From Streptomyces sp. CB02400 (GTDB taxonomy: Bacteria > Actinomycetota > Actinomycetes > Streptomycetales > Streptomycetaceae), in contig NZ_LIWB01000004.1 in the NCBI RefSeq assembly GCF_001905725.1, positions 481,767 through 545,766 on the forward strand: DNA of 64,000 nt, written 5' to 3'. A program made the position numbers and the translations under genes. Position 1 is the first letter of the stretch. Each line of letters opens with the position of its first letter. The notes under the pieces were generated by a model that saw only the letters and a list, made by a program, of their open reading frames with translations, was not told where the DNA came from and ran no database searches. Of this stretch, positions 42,020 through 49,577 are shown one piece after another.

Positions 42020-43546
42020 GTGCGTGGCACCAGTGCCGCCGATGGCACCATGGGTGCGGTGAGCGAGAGGGAAGCACCGACGAGCGGTACGGCGGCGCAC
42101 GGCTCCGACTTCCTGCAGCTACGGCCCGAGGACGCGCCCTCGGGCGGCAAGGCGGACTGGCTGGCCGGGCGGCTGCGGCAGGCGATCACCGACCGCCGGC
42201 TGACCGTGGGCAGCAGACTGCCGGCCACCCGGGTGCTCGCCGCCGAGCTGCGCGTCTCCCGGGGCGTGGTCACCGAGGCGTACCGGCGGCTCGCCGAGGA
42301 CGGACATGTCGAGGGGCGCCGGCGCGGCGGCACGGTGGTGGTCGCGGCGCCCCCCGCCCGCGGGCCGAAGGTCCCGCACCCCGGTCGGACAGCGCCCCAC
42401 TCCCCCTTCACCGGCGAGCCCGGCGCCGACGTCTTCGACGCGCTGCGCGCCGCCGACGCCCGCGTCGACCTCACCCCCGGCCGCCCCGACCTCTCCGCGT
42501 TCCCCCGCACGGCCTGGCTGCGCGCCGAACGGGCCGTGCTCGCCGAACTGTCCACCGCGGACCTCGGGTACGGCGATCCCCGCGGTGCCCCGCGGCTGCG
42601 CCGCGCCGTCGCCGACTGGCTGGCGCGCAGCCGCGGCATCCGGGTCGAGCCGGACGGGATCCTGATCGTCGCCGGCACCGCGCAGGCGCTCACCCTGCTG
42701 CACCCCGTGCTGTCGGCGGACGGCATCACCGGTGTCGCGGTGGAGGACCCCGGCTCGCTCGGCACCCGCCAGCACCTGCGGAACGGCGGTCTGGCCACCC
42801 CGCCGGTACCGGTCGACGACCAGGGCCCGCGCGTCGACGCGCTGCGCGCCACCGGCGCCCGCGCCGTGCTCCTCACACCGGCCCACCAGTTCCCCACCGG
42901 GGTCGTGACGAGCGGCGAGCGCCGCCGCGAACTGCTGCGCTGGGCCGCGGACGGCGGACTGATCCTGGAGGACGACTACGACGCCGAGCACCGCTACGAC
43001 CGCCCGCCCGTGCCCGCGCTGCGCTCCCTGCTCGCCGACCGCCTGTGCTACATGGGCAGCGTCTCCAAACTCCTCGCCCCCGCACTGCGGACCGGCTGGA
43101 TGATCCCGCCGCCCCACCACCTGCACGCGCTCACCGAAGCGAAACGCTTCACCGACCTGGGCAACGCCGTACTGCCGCAACTGGTCCTCGCCCGGCTGAT
43201 GGAATCGGGCCAGCTGGAGCGCCACCTACGCCTGCTCCGCACCCGTCACATCCGCCGCCGCGACGCGGTGATCGACGCCGTCACCGCACACCTGCCGGGC
43301 GCGGTCGTCCACGGCGCGGCGGCCGGCCTGCACCTGACGGTCACCTACGCGCCGGACGTACCCGACACCGAACTGGCCGCCGCAGCCCTCGCCCGCGGCG
43401 TGAAGTGCCATCCCCTGTCCTGGCACCGCCAACTCCCCGGCCCCCAGGGCCTGGTCCTCGGCTACGCGGCCGACCCGCCCGGAGTCCTCACCGAGGGCGT
43501 GCGGACCCTCGGCCAGGCCCTGCGCGAGCTGACCCGGCGCTCCTGA
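42020..43546 (+). CDS. MocR/PdxR-type GntR regulator with aminotransferase domain
   Basis: The product is about 500 residues. An N-terminal GntR winged helix (LAGRLRQAITDRRLTVGSRLPATRVLAAELRVSRGVVTEAYRRLAEDGHVEGRRRGG) is followed by a linker and a fold-type I aminotransferase domain: VDLTPGRPDLSAFPRTAWLRA, YGDPRGAPRLRRAVADWLARSRG, ILEDDYDAEHRYDR and the PLP-Lys region MGSVSKLLAPALRTGWM. The N-terminus is uncertain: GTG 42020, ATG 42050 and GTG 42059 are all in frame and none has a strong ribosome site. MocR proteins often sense PLP or amino-acid adducts and control neighbouring genes such as exporters. Confidence 0.88.
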   Translation: MRGTSAADGTMGAVSEREAPTSGTAAHGSDFLQLRPEDAPSGGKADWLAGRLRQAITDRRLTVGSRLPATRVLAAELRVSRGVVTEAYRRLAEDGHVEGRRRGGTVVVAAPPARGPKVPHPGRTAPHSPFTGEPGADVFDALRAADARVDLTPGRPDLSAFPRTAWLRAERAVLAELSTADLGYGDPRGAPRLRRAVADWLARSRGIRVEPDGILIVAGTAQALTLLHPVLSADGITGVAVEDPGSLGTRQHLRNGGLATPPVPVDDQGPRVDALRATGARAVLLTPAHQFPTGVVTSGERRRELLRWAADGGLILEDDYDAEHRYDRPPVPALRSLLADRLCYMGSVSKLLAPALRTGWMIPPPHHLHALTEAKRFTDLGNAVLPQLVLARLMESGQLERHLRLLRTRHIRRRDAVIDAVTAHLPGAVVHGAAAGLHLTVTYAPDVPDTELAAAALARGVKCHPLSWHRQLPGPQGLVLGYAADPPGVLTEGVRTLGQALRELTRRS

Positions 43547-43695
43547 GCTCCGTGTCACCGTCTCCCTCCATCTGTAACAGGGGTGTATTAGCGGGCTGTT
43601 GGGCGAAACGCAGGACCGGGCCGGCCGCTCTTGGTGTGCGGAAACGCTGCCCGGACCGACGGTCCGGCGCCCCGACCGACACCGAGGAAGACACC

Positions 43696-44349
43696 ATGCG
43701 CGTCAACAAGCTCACCATCGCAGCCCTGGCCGTCGTCGCGGGCCTCTCGCTCACCGCCTGCCAGAACGACGACCTCGCCGCGGACCAGGGCGACTCGTCC
43801 TCCTCTTCCTCCTCGACCGGCGGCTCGGCTCAGGACTCCGCGAAGGACTCCGCGAAGGACTCCGCCGGAAAGGAAACGGAAGGAGGGCAGGGCACGTCCG
43901 CCGGAACCGGCTCCGGCGAGGACAGCGAGACCGGCAAGTGCCGCACCGACGAACTGGAGGTCACGGCGGTGGACCACTCCACCGAGGGCGACCCGGAGGG
44001 CATGGTCGCGGTGGAGTTCACCAACGGCGGCGGCCGGGACTGCGCGATGTCGGGTTACGCGGGCGTCGACCTGAAGACCAACGCGGGATCACTGTCCGCG
44101 GAGCGCACCGGCGAAGAGGCCCCCTCGATCGTCCTCAAGGACGGCGATTCGGTGGCCTTCGCCGTCTCCTACCCGGTCAACGACTCGGGCGGCTCCGGCG
44201 TCCGCATCACCGGCCTGGTGGTGACCCCGCCGAACGAGACGAAGTCGGTCACCCTCGACTGGCCGGGCGCCGCCTCGCTGCCCGTCACGGACGGCTCCGG
44301 CACCCCGGTGAAGGTCGGCCCGATCGGCAGCGCCGGCCAGGGCGGCTGA
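43696..44349 (+). CDS. DUF4232 lipoprotein
   Basis: A 217-residue exported lipoprotein, lipobox LSLTAC (Cys about 22). A low-complexity linker rich in Ser then carries a tandem DSAK repeat (three copies, direct DNA repeat at 43835-43865). The DUF4232 domain follows: CRTDELEVTAVDH, GMVAVEFTNGGGRDCAMSGYAGVDL, KDGDSVAFAVSYPV. The ATG at 43696 has GAGGAAG. It is related to the protein at 31794 but not close. Role unknown. Confidence 0.83.
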   Translation: MRVNKLTIAALAVVAGLSLTACQNDDLAADQGDSSSSSSSTGGSAQDSAKDSAKDSAGKETEGGQGTSAGTGSGEDSETGKCRTDELEVTAVDHSTEGDPEGMVAVEFTNGGGRDCAMSGYAGVDLKTNAGSLSAERTGEEAPSIVLKDGDSVAFAVSYPVNDSGGSGVRITGLVVTPPNETKSVTLDWPGAASLPVTDGSGTPVKVGPIGSAGQGG

Positions 44350-44376
44350 CCCGCGCCACCGGTACCGGGGTCACCG

Positions 44377-44826
44377 TCAGTGGATGGTGTACTCGCACAG
44401 GTGCTTGCCCTCGACGCCGCCCTCGTCCTCGACGACCTTCTTCCCGTCGACGGTGATCGAGCAGGGAGCCGCGCCCAACTGGCCGTTGGACATCTTCACC
44501 GGGCCCGGCACGACGGACACGATGGTCCCGACCTTGCGCTGGGTGGAGTTCAAGGTGAGTTCGCCCGACTTCTTCCACGGCAGCGTGACCTGCTCGGAGC
44601 GGTTGGTGTCGAGGTTGTAGTAGACACTGGTCTTGCCCTCGCCACCGACTTCGATGGTGACCTCGTACGTCCTGTCCTCGCCCTCGGAGGCCGGCCCGGA
44701 GGAAGAAGCGACCGTGCTCCCACCGGCGCGCTCCTTCTTTTCACCATCGCTGCTGCTGCCGCCGCCGCACGCCGTCATCAGCCCGGCCGCCACGATGAGC
44801 GCCGTCACGGTCGTTGCCCTGCGCAT
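44377..44826 (-). CDS. MmpS-like lipoprotein
   Basis: A 149-residue lipoprotein with signal MRRATTVTALIVAAGLMTAC. The C-terminal domain (YEVTIEVGGEGKTSVYYN..., VTLPWKKSGEL, SVVPGPVKMSN, CSITVDGKKVVEDE) has the compact beta-sandwich pattern of MmpS transport-accessory proteins, with a Cys pair. No MmpL transporter is encoded in the window. It is convergent with the DUF4232 gene and has palindromes upstream. Confidence 0.65.
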   Translation of the reverse strand: MRRATTVTALIVAAGLMTACGGGSSSDGEKKERAGGSTVASSSGPASEGEDRTYEVTIEVGGEGKTSVYYNLDTNRSEQVTLPWKKSGELTLNSTQRKVGTIVSVVPGPVKMSNGQLGAAPCSITVDGKKVVEDEGGVEGKHLCEYTIH

Positions 44827-44850
44827 GTGTGTTCTCCCACGTGATACGGA

Positions 44851-44892
44851 TATGACCCGATGTGCGTCATGGGTCATACGAAGCATCGTATG
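44851..44892 (-). promoter_or_regulatory. Palindromes upstream of the MmpS-like gene
   Basis: Two inverted repeats stand 25-66 bp upstream of the start: TATGACCC (44851-44858) with GGGTCATA (44871-44878), and CATACG (44875-44880) with CGTATG (44887-44892). The two overlap, as in operators for dimeric regulators. The regulator is unknown. Confidence 0.4.
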
Positions 44893-44980
44893 CATGGCAC
44901 CGACCGGCATCGCAGGGCGCCGACGGGCCGCTCACCGGGCGAGGTCCGACCCTCCCGTACCCCTCCGGCCGCTGACGCGG

Positions 44981-45033
44981 CGAACACACGTGGCCCGTAC
45001 CAGCGTTCAAGGGGTACGGGCCACGTGTGTTCG
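44981..45033 (-). terminator. Terminator of the secreted PG-binding protein gene
   Basis: A perfect 21-bp inverted repeat (44981-45001 and 45013-45033, arm starting CGAACACACGTGGCC) with an 11-nt loop begins four bases after the stop codon at 45038. Confidence 0.85.
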
Positions 45034-45037
45034 CTGC

Positions 45038-45550
45038 TCAGCAGTACTTGTAGGAGGCGAAACGCTCCCCGCCGTTGGCCCAGACGATCCAGCGCCCGCT
45101 TGAATCGCGGTCGGCGAGATGGCGCAACGAGGACCGGGGTGAGTCGTAGTTGATGATGTCCTCGCCGTAGATGTTCGTGCCGGAGGCCCTCAGGTACTGG
45201 CCCGCCTTGGTGAACGTCTTCGGCCCCGCCACCCCGTCGGCCACGAGACCGTGGTCCCGCTGCCACTGCTTGGTGGCCGCCAGGGTGTTGTTGCCGAAGG
45301 AGCAGTCCACCGCGGCGGAGTGGTTGGTTCCCAGGTAGCCGTCGGCCCAGAGAATGGTCTGCCACACCGCGACGGCGCCGCTGTACTGCCCGTACTTCAC
45401 CGGGCCCTCGTCGGTCAGGTCGTCCAGCACGGTTCCGGCGCCCGAGATGTATCCCCCGGAGACGGTGGCGCTGGCCGGGGTGCCGATCGTCAGCGTGCCG
45501 GCGATCGACAGGGCCACGGCGGTGGCGGTGATGTACGACTTGCGTCTCAT
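45038..45550 (-). CDS. Secreted peptidoglycan-binding-domain-like protein
   Basis: A 170-residue exported protein starting MRRKSYITATAVALSIAG, with likely cleavage after ASA. The mature part has YSGAVAVWQTILWADGYLG and TLAATKQWQRDHGLVADGVAGPKTFTKAGQYL, i.e. one PG-binding-domain-1 repeat, plus a C-terminal region ending FASYKYC. No catalytic motif was seen. An in-frame TTG at 45568 is an alternative start. It is a relative of the protein at 23958. Confidence 0.78.
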   Translation of the reverse strand: MRRKSYITATAVALSIAGTLTIGTPASATVSGGYISGAGTVLDDLTDEGPVKYGQYSGAVAVWQTILWADGYLGTNHSAAVDCSFGNNTLAATKQWQRDHGLVADGVAGPKTFTKAGQYLRASGTNIYGEDIINYDSPRSSLRHLADRDSSGRWIVWANGGERFASYKYC

Positions 45551-45780
45551 GCTGTGTCCGATCGTCAATACGGTTGAGTCGTTGCGGCGAGTTACCGGCG
45601 CCTTCAGCCCTGGAGATTAGGGGGCGACGGGGAGGCGGACTTTGTCGTGCGCGTGCGGGTGTTTGTCAGTTGTGCACACCGGCCACCGGCCCCGCCGCTC
45701 CCCGCCCCTTGTGCGCCGAATACCGGCAGCCTCATCCTGATCTTCGCGAGGGGCGGGACGACCGTGGGGAGAGGTGGCTC

Positions 45781-46821
45781 GTGAGAGAAGCGGATCACCA
45801 CGCCATCACGCCGGCACCCGGTCCGAGGCATGCGGCACTGGACATCTCGGCCGTACCGCCGCAGGAACGCGAGGACACGATCCGGCACGCCCTGTGGAAG
45901 TCCTTCTCCCGGGTCGACATCGCCCATCACTCCCCCGCGGGGAAGATCTGGGGGCGCATGAGACTCGGCACCATGGGTCCCGTCAAGCTCTGTTCCGCGC
46001 AGGGGCCCCCGGTGACCTTCCACCGTACGGAGCGGCTGGCACGGGAGGACGACGAGCCGGCGGTGTTCCTCGGCCTCCAGATGACGGGGACCAACCTGGT
46101 GGAACAGTACGGGCGCCAGTCCCTGGTCACTCCGGGAAACCTCGTGGTCTACGAAACGACCGCTCCGTACACACTTCACTTCAGCAGGGGGGTCGGCTAC
46201 CACTCCTTCCGTATCCCGCGCGAGGTGCTCGCGCTTCCGGAGCGGTTACTGCGCGCCGTCGCCGCCACTCCTCTCGGCCCCGACAACCCCACCGCACGCC
46301 TCGCCTTCACGTACTTCTCCCGGCTGGCGGTCAGCGAGGAGTTGCACGACGGGGCGCACGCCGAAGCAATCATGGAACCCAGCGTGGAACTCCTCCGCGC
46401 GGTCGTGGCCTCCCAGCTCGGCGACACCGGCCCCGGCCGGGTGGCACCGGCGGAGGTACCGCTCAGCCTGCGGATCACCCAGTACATCCGGACGCACCTG
46501 GCCGATCCCACCCTGTCGGCCGCGCGGATCGCCGCCGCGCACGGCATCTCGGTCCGCCACCTCTACACCGTGCTGTCCCGGTCGGGCATCAGCCTCGGAG
46601 ACTGGATCCGCTCACACCGCCTGGCCGAGTGCAGGCGGGAACTGGCCGGTCCGGGCGGCCGGGCGCGGACCATCGCCGGAATCGGCCGGAGCTGGGGCTT
46701 CGCGGACGCGACCCACTTCAGCAAGGTGTTCAAACAGACCTACGGCGTCTCACCACGGACCTGGCGGGACCAGCACCACCCCGCCCCCGCGCGAAAGAGC
46801 CGTACACGGAAGACGAGTTAG
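45781..46821 (+). CDS. AraC family transcriptional regulator
   Basis: A 346-residue protein with a ligand-binding-like N-terminal domain (about 60-210, cupin-like as in AraC_binding_2: VFLGLQMTGTNLVEQYGRQ, PGNLVVYETTAPYTLHF). A C-terminal double HTH follows: LSAARIAAAHGISVRHLYTVLSRSGISLGDWIRSHRLAECRRELA and IAGIGRSWGFADATHFSKVFKQTYGVSPRTWR. The GTG at 45781 follows GGGGAGAGG. The gene is divergent from the PG-binding gene (230-bp spacer, no other gene). Its effector and targets are unknown. Confidence 0.9.
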   Translation: MREADHHAITPAPGPRHAALDISAVPPQEREDTIRHALWKSFSRVDIAHHSPAGKIWGRMRLGTMGPVKLCSAQGPPVTFHRTERLAREDDEPAVFLGLQMTGTNLVEQYGRQSLVTPGNLVVYETTAPYTLHFSRGVGYHSFRIPREVLALPERLLRAVAATPLGPDNPTARLAFTYFSRLAVSEELHDGAHAEAIMEPSVELLRAVVASQLGDTGPGRVAPAEVPLSLRITQYIRTHLADPTLSAARIAAAHGISVRHLYTVLSRSGISLGDWIRSHRLAECRRELAGPGGRARTIAGIGRSWGFADATHFSKVFKQTYGVSPRTWRDQHHPAPARKSRTRKTS

Positions 46822-46836
46822 GGCCGCTGACGCAAA

Positions 46837-46874
46837 CGGGGCGGGCACAGCGTACGTACGCTGTGCCCGCCCCG
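46837..46874. terminator. Bidirectional terminator between araC-type gene and hemD
   Basis: A perfect 38-bp palindrome without a loop gap (two 19-bp arms, left arm starting CGGGGCGGGCACAGC) stands between two convergent genes and should end transcription from both sides. Confidence 0.85.
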
Positions 46875-46887
46875 CTGCTCGCCGGGA

Positions 46888-48585
46888 TCAGGTCGTCGAC
46901 CGACGCCTCCGCGCCCCCGGCCGCCGCTCGCTCGGCCTCGTCACCGGGTCGCCGGCGTCCAGCGCGGCCAGCCGGCGGCGCGTGCCGAAGTCGGCCAGGG
47001 CCTCCGCCAGTTTGTGGACCGACGGCTCGGGAGCCATCACGTCCACCCGCAGGCCGTGTTCCTCGGCCGTCTTCGCCGTCGCCGGGCCGATGCAGGCGAT
47101 CACCGTCACGTTGTGCGGCTTGCCCGCGATGCCGACCAGGTTCCGGACCGTCGAGGACGACGTGAACAGGACCGCGTCGAAGCCACCGCCCTTGATCGCC
47201 TCGCGGGTGTCCGCGGGCGGGGGCGAGGCGCGCACGGTCCGGTAGGCCGTGACGTCGTCGACCTCCCAGCCCAGCTCGATCAGGCCCGCGACCAGCGTCT
47301 CCGTGGCGATGTCGGCGCGCGGCAGGAAGACGCGGTCGATCGGGTCGAAGACCGGGTCGTACGGAGGCCAGTCCTCCAGCAGGCCCGCCGCCGACTGCTC
47401 GCCGCTCGGCACCAGGTCCGGCTTCACGCCGAAGGAGATCAGCGCGTTGGCCGTCTGCTCGCCCACCGCCGCGACCTTGATGCCCGCGAAGGCACGGGCG
47501 TCGAGGCCGTACTCCTCGAACTTCTCGCGGACCGCCTTCACCGCGTTGACGGACGTGAACGCGATCCACTCGTAGCGGCCCGTCACCAGGCCCTTGACCG
47601 CCCGCTCCATCTGCTGCGGGGTGCGCGGGGGCTCCACCGCGATCGTCGGCACCTCGTGCGGCACGGCGCCGTACGAGCGCAACTGGTCGGAGAGCGACGC
47701 CGCCTGCTCCTTCGTACGCGGCACGAGCACCTTCCAGCCGAACAGCGGCTTGGACTCGAACCACGACAGCTCGTCGCGCCGGGCGGGGGCGCTGCGCTCA
47801 CCGACCACGGCTATCACCGGCCGGCCGCCGTCCGGGGACGGCAGCACCTTCGCCTGCTTCAGCGTCTGCGCGATCGTGCCGAGCGTCGCCGCCCAGGTGC
47901 GCTGCCGGGTCGTCGTACCGGCGACGGTCACCGTCAGCGGAGTGTCGGGCTTGCGTCCGGCGGACACCAGTTCGCCCGCCGCGGCGGCCACGGAGTCGAG
48001 CGTGGTGGAGACGACCACCGTGCCGTCCGACGCCCCGACCTCCGTCCAGCAGCGGTCCGAGGCCGTACGCGCGTCCACGAAACGGACGTCCGCGCCCTGC
48101 GCGTCACGCAGCGGCACACCGGCGTACGCGGGTACGCCGACCGCCGCCGCGACACCGGGGACGACCTCGAACGGCACCCCGGCCGAGGCGCACGCCAGCA
48201 TCTCCTCGGCGGCGTACGCGTCGAGCCCGGGATCACCGGACACCGCACGCACGACCCGCCTGCCGCCCCGCGCGGCCTCCATGACAAGATGTGCCGCATC
48301 CCGCATCGCGGGGGCACTGGTGGTTGTTGACGCGCCGTCAACGACCGTCAGCTGGGGCGTGCCCGTGCCCGGATCCGACGTGTCGGAGTCCGTGTGCACC
48401 TCGGCGACGCCCTGCCTCGCGTGCGTGCGTACGACGTCGAGCACCTCGTGCTCGGCGACGAGGACGTCCGCGTTCGCCAGCGCCTCCACGGCGCGCAGGG
48501 TCAGCAGTCCCGGATCCCCGGGTCCGGCACCGAGGAAGGTGACGTGCCCGTGTTCCGGAGGGGCGGGAAGGGTGGTGGGGCTCAC
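46888..48585 (-). CDS. hemD: Uroporphyrinogen-III methyltransferase-like / uroporphyrinogen-III synthase fusion
   Basis: A 565-residue two-domain protein. The N-terminal half resembles a tetrapyrrole methylase (TFLGAGPGDPGLLTLRAVEAL, VPGVAAAVGVPAYAGVPL). The C-terminal half is HemD (WKVLVPRTKEQAASLSDQL..., IAFTSVNAVKAV, FDAVLFTSSSTVRNLV), which cyclises hydroxymethylbilane to uroporphyrinogen III. The methylase motif normally reading GDPFVFGRGGEE is GDPGLDAYAAEEM, so methylase activity is doubtful. The GTG start overlaps hemC by 4 bp. It is the last gene of rex-hemACD. Confidence 0.9.
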   Translation of the reverse strand: MSPTTLPAPPEHGHVTFLGAGPGDPGLLTLRAVEALANADVLVAEHEVLDVVRTHARQGVAEVHTDSDTSDPGTGTPQLTVVDGASTTTSAPAMRDAAHLVMEAARGGRRVVRAVSGDPGLDAYAAEEMLACASAGVPFEVVPGVAAAVGVPAYAGVPLRDAQGADVRFVDARTASDRCWTEVGASDGTVVVSTTLDSVAAAAGELVSAGRKPDTPLTVTVAGTTTRQRTWAATLGTIAQTLKQAKVLPSPDGGRPVIAVVGERSAPARRDELSWFESKPLFGWKVLVPRTKEQAASLSDQLRSYGAVPHEVPTIAVEPPRTPQQMERAVKGLVTGRYEWIAFTSVNAVKAVREKFEEYGLDARAFAGIKVAAVGEQTANALISFGVKPDLVPSGEQSAAGLLEDWPPYDPVFDPIDRVFLPRADIATETLVAGLIELGWEVDDVTAYRTVRASPPPADTREAIKGGGFDAVLFTSSSTVRNLVGIAGKPHNVTVIACIGPATAKTAEEHGLRVDVMAPEPSVHKLAEALADFGTRRRLAALDAGDPVTRPSERRPGARRRRSTT

Positions 48586-49577
48586 TGTGCTCGCTCCCCC
48601 ATCAGACCGGCCGCGCCCTGCGTGAGCATCTCGGCGGCGAGTTCGCGACCGAGCGCCATCGCCGCCTCGTGCGTCTCGGGCACGGGACCGGTGGTGGACA
48701 GCTGCACCAGCGTCGAGCCGTCGGTCGAACCGACGACGCCGCGCAGGCGCATTTCCTTGACAATCTGCCTGTCGGCCCGGGAGTCCCCCCGCTCCAGCGG
48801 AGCCGAAAGTGGGGGGAGGTCGGCCAGCGCGCCCACAGGGGCGGAACAGCCGGCCTCCAGGGCGGCGAGCAGGGAACGCTCGGCCGTCACGGCGGCCCGC
48901 GTGAGCGGGTCGTCGAGTTCGGCGAGCGCGGCGATCAGCTCCGCGTCGTCCGCGGCGCATTCGACCGCCAGTGCCCCCTGGCCGGGAGCGGGCAGCACCG
49001 TGTCGACCGACAGGAAGTCGGTCACCTCGTCACTGCGTCCGATCCGGTTCATCCCGGCGGCGGCCAGCACCACGGCATCGAGTTCGCCCTTGCGGACGTA
49101 CCCGATGCGGGTGTCGACGTTGCCCCGGATCGGAACCGTCTCGATGTCCATGCCGTGGCTGCGCGCGTACGCGTTCAGCTGCGCCATGCGGCGCGGCGAA
49201 CCCGTACCGATGCGGGCGCCGCGCGGCAGGTCGGCGAGCTTCAGCGCGTCGCGCGTGACCATCACGTCGCGCGGGTCCTCGCGCACCGGGATGGCCGCCA
49301 CGACCAGTTCGTCGGGCTGTGTGGTCGGCAGGTCCTTCAGCGAGTGCACCGCGAAGTCCACCTCGCCCCGCGCCAGTGCCTCGCGCAACGCGGCCACGAA
49401 CACGCCCGTGCCGCCGATCTGCGCGAGGTGCTCGCGCGAGACGTCACCGTACGTGGTGATCTCGACGAGCTCGACGGGCCGTCCGGTCACCTGGCTCACG
49501 GCTTCCGCCACCTGCCCGGACTGGGCCATGGCGAGCTTGCTGCGCCGCGTCCCCAGCCTCAGTGCCTTCTCAGTCAT
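48582..49577 (-). CDS. hemC: Hydroxymethylbilane synthase (porphobilinogen deaminase)
   Basis: A 331-residue enzyme polymerising four porphobilinogen units. It opens LRLGTRRSKLAMAQSGQVA and has HSLKDLPTTQP (Lys/Asp active site), RDVMVTRD, RIGTGSPRRMAQL, RGNVDTRIG, APGQGALAVE and the dipyrromethane-cofactor Cys in EAGCSAPVGAL. It starts with an ATGA overlap into hemA and ends in a GTGA overlap with hemD. All steps from glutamyl-tRNA reduction to uroporphyrinogen III except glutamate-1-semialdehyde aminomutase and HemB are thus in one operon. Confidence 0.96.
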   Translation of the reverse strand: MTEKALRLGTRRSKLAMAQSGQVAEAVSQVTGRPVELVEITTYGDVSREHLAQIGGTGVFVAALREALARGEVDFAVHSLKDLPTTQPDELVVAAIPVREDPRDVMVTRDALKLADLPRGARIGTGSPRRMAQLNAYARSHGMDIETVPIRGNVDTRIGYVRKGELDAVVLAAAGMNRIGRSDEVTDFLSVDTVLPAPGQGALAVECAADDAELIAALAELDDPLTRAAVTAERSLLAALEAGCSAPVGALADLPPLSAPLERGDSRADRQIVKEMRLRGVVGSTDGSTLVQLSTTGPVPETHEAAMALGRELAAEMLTQGAAGLMGERAQ

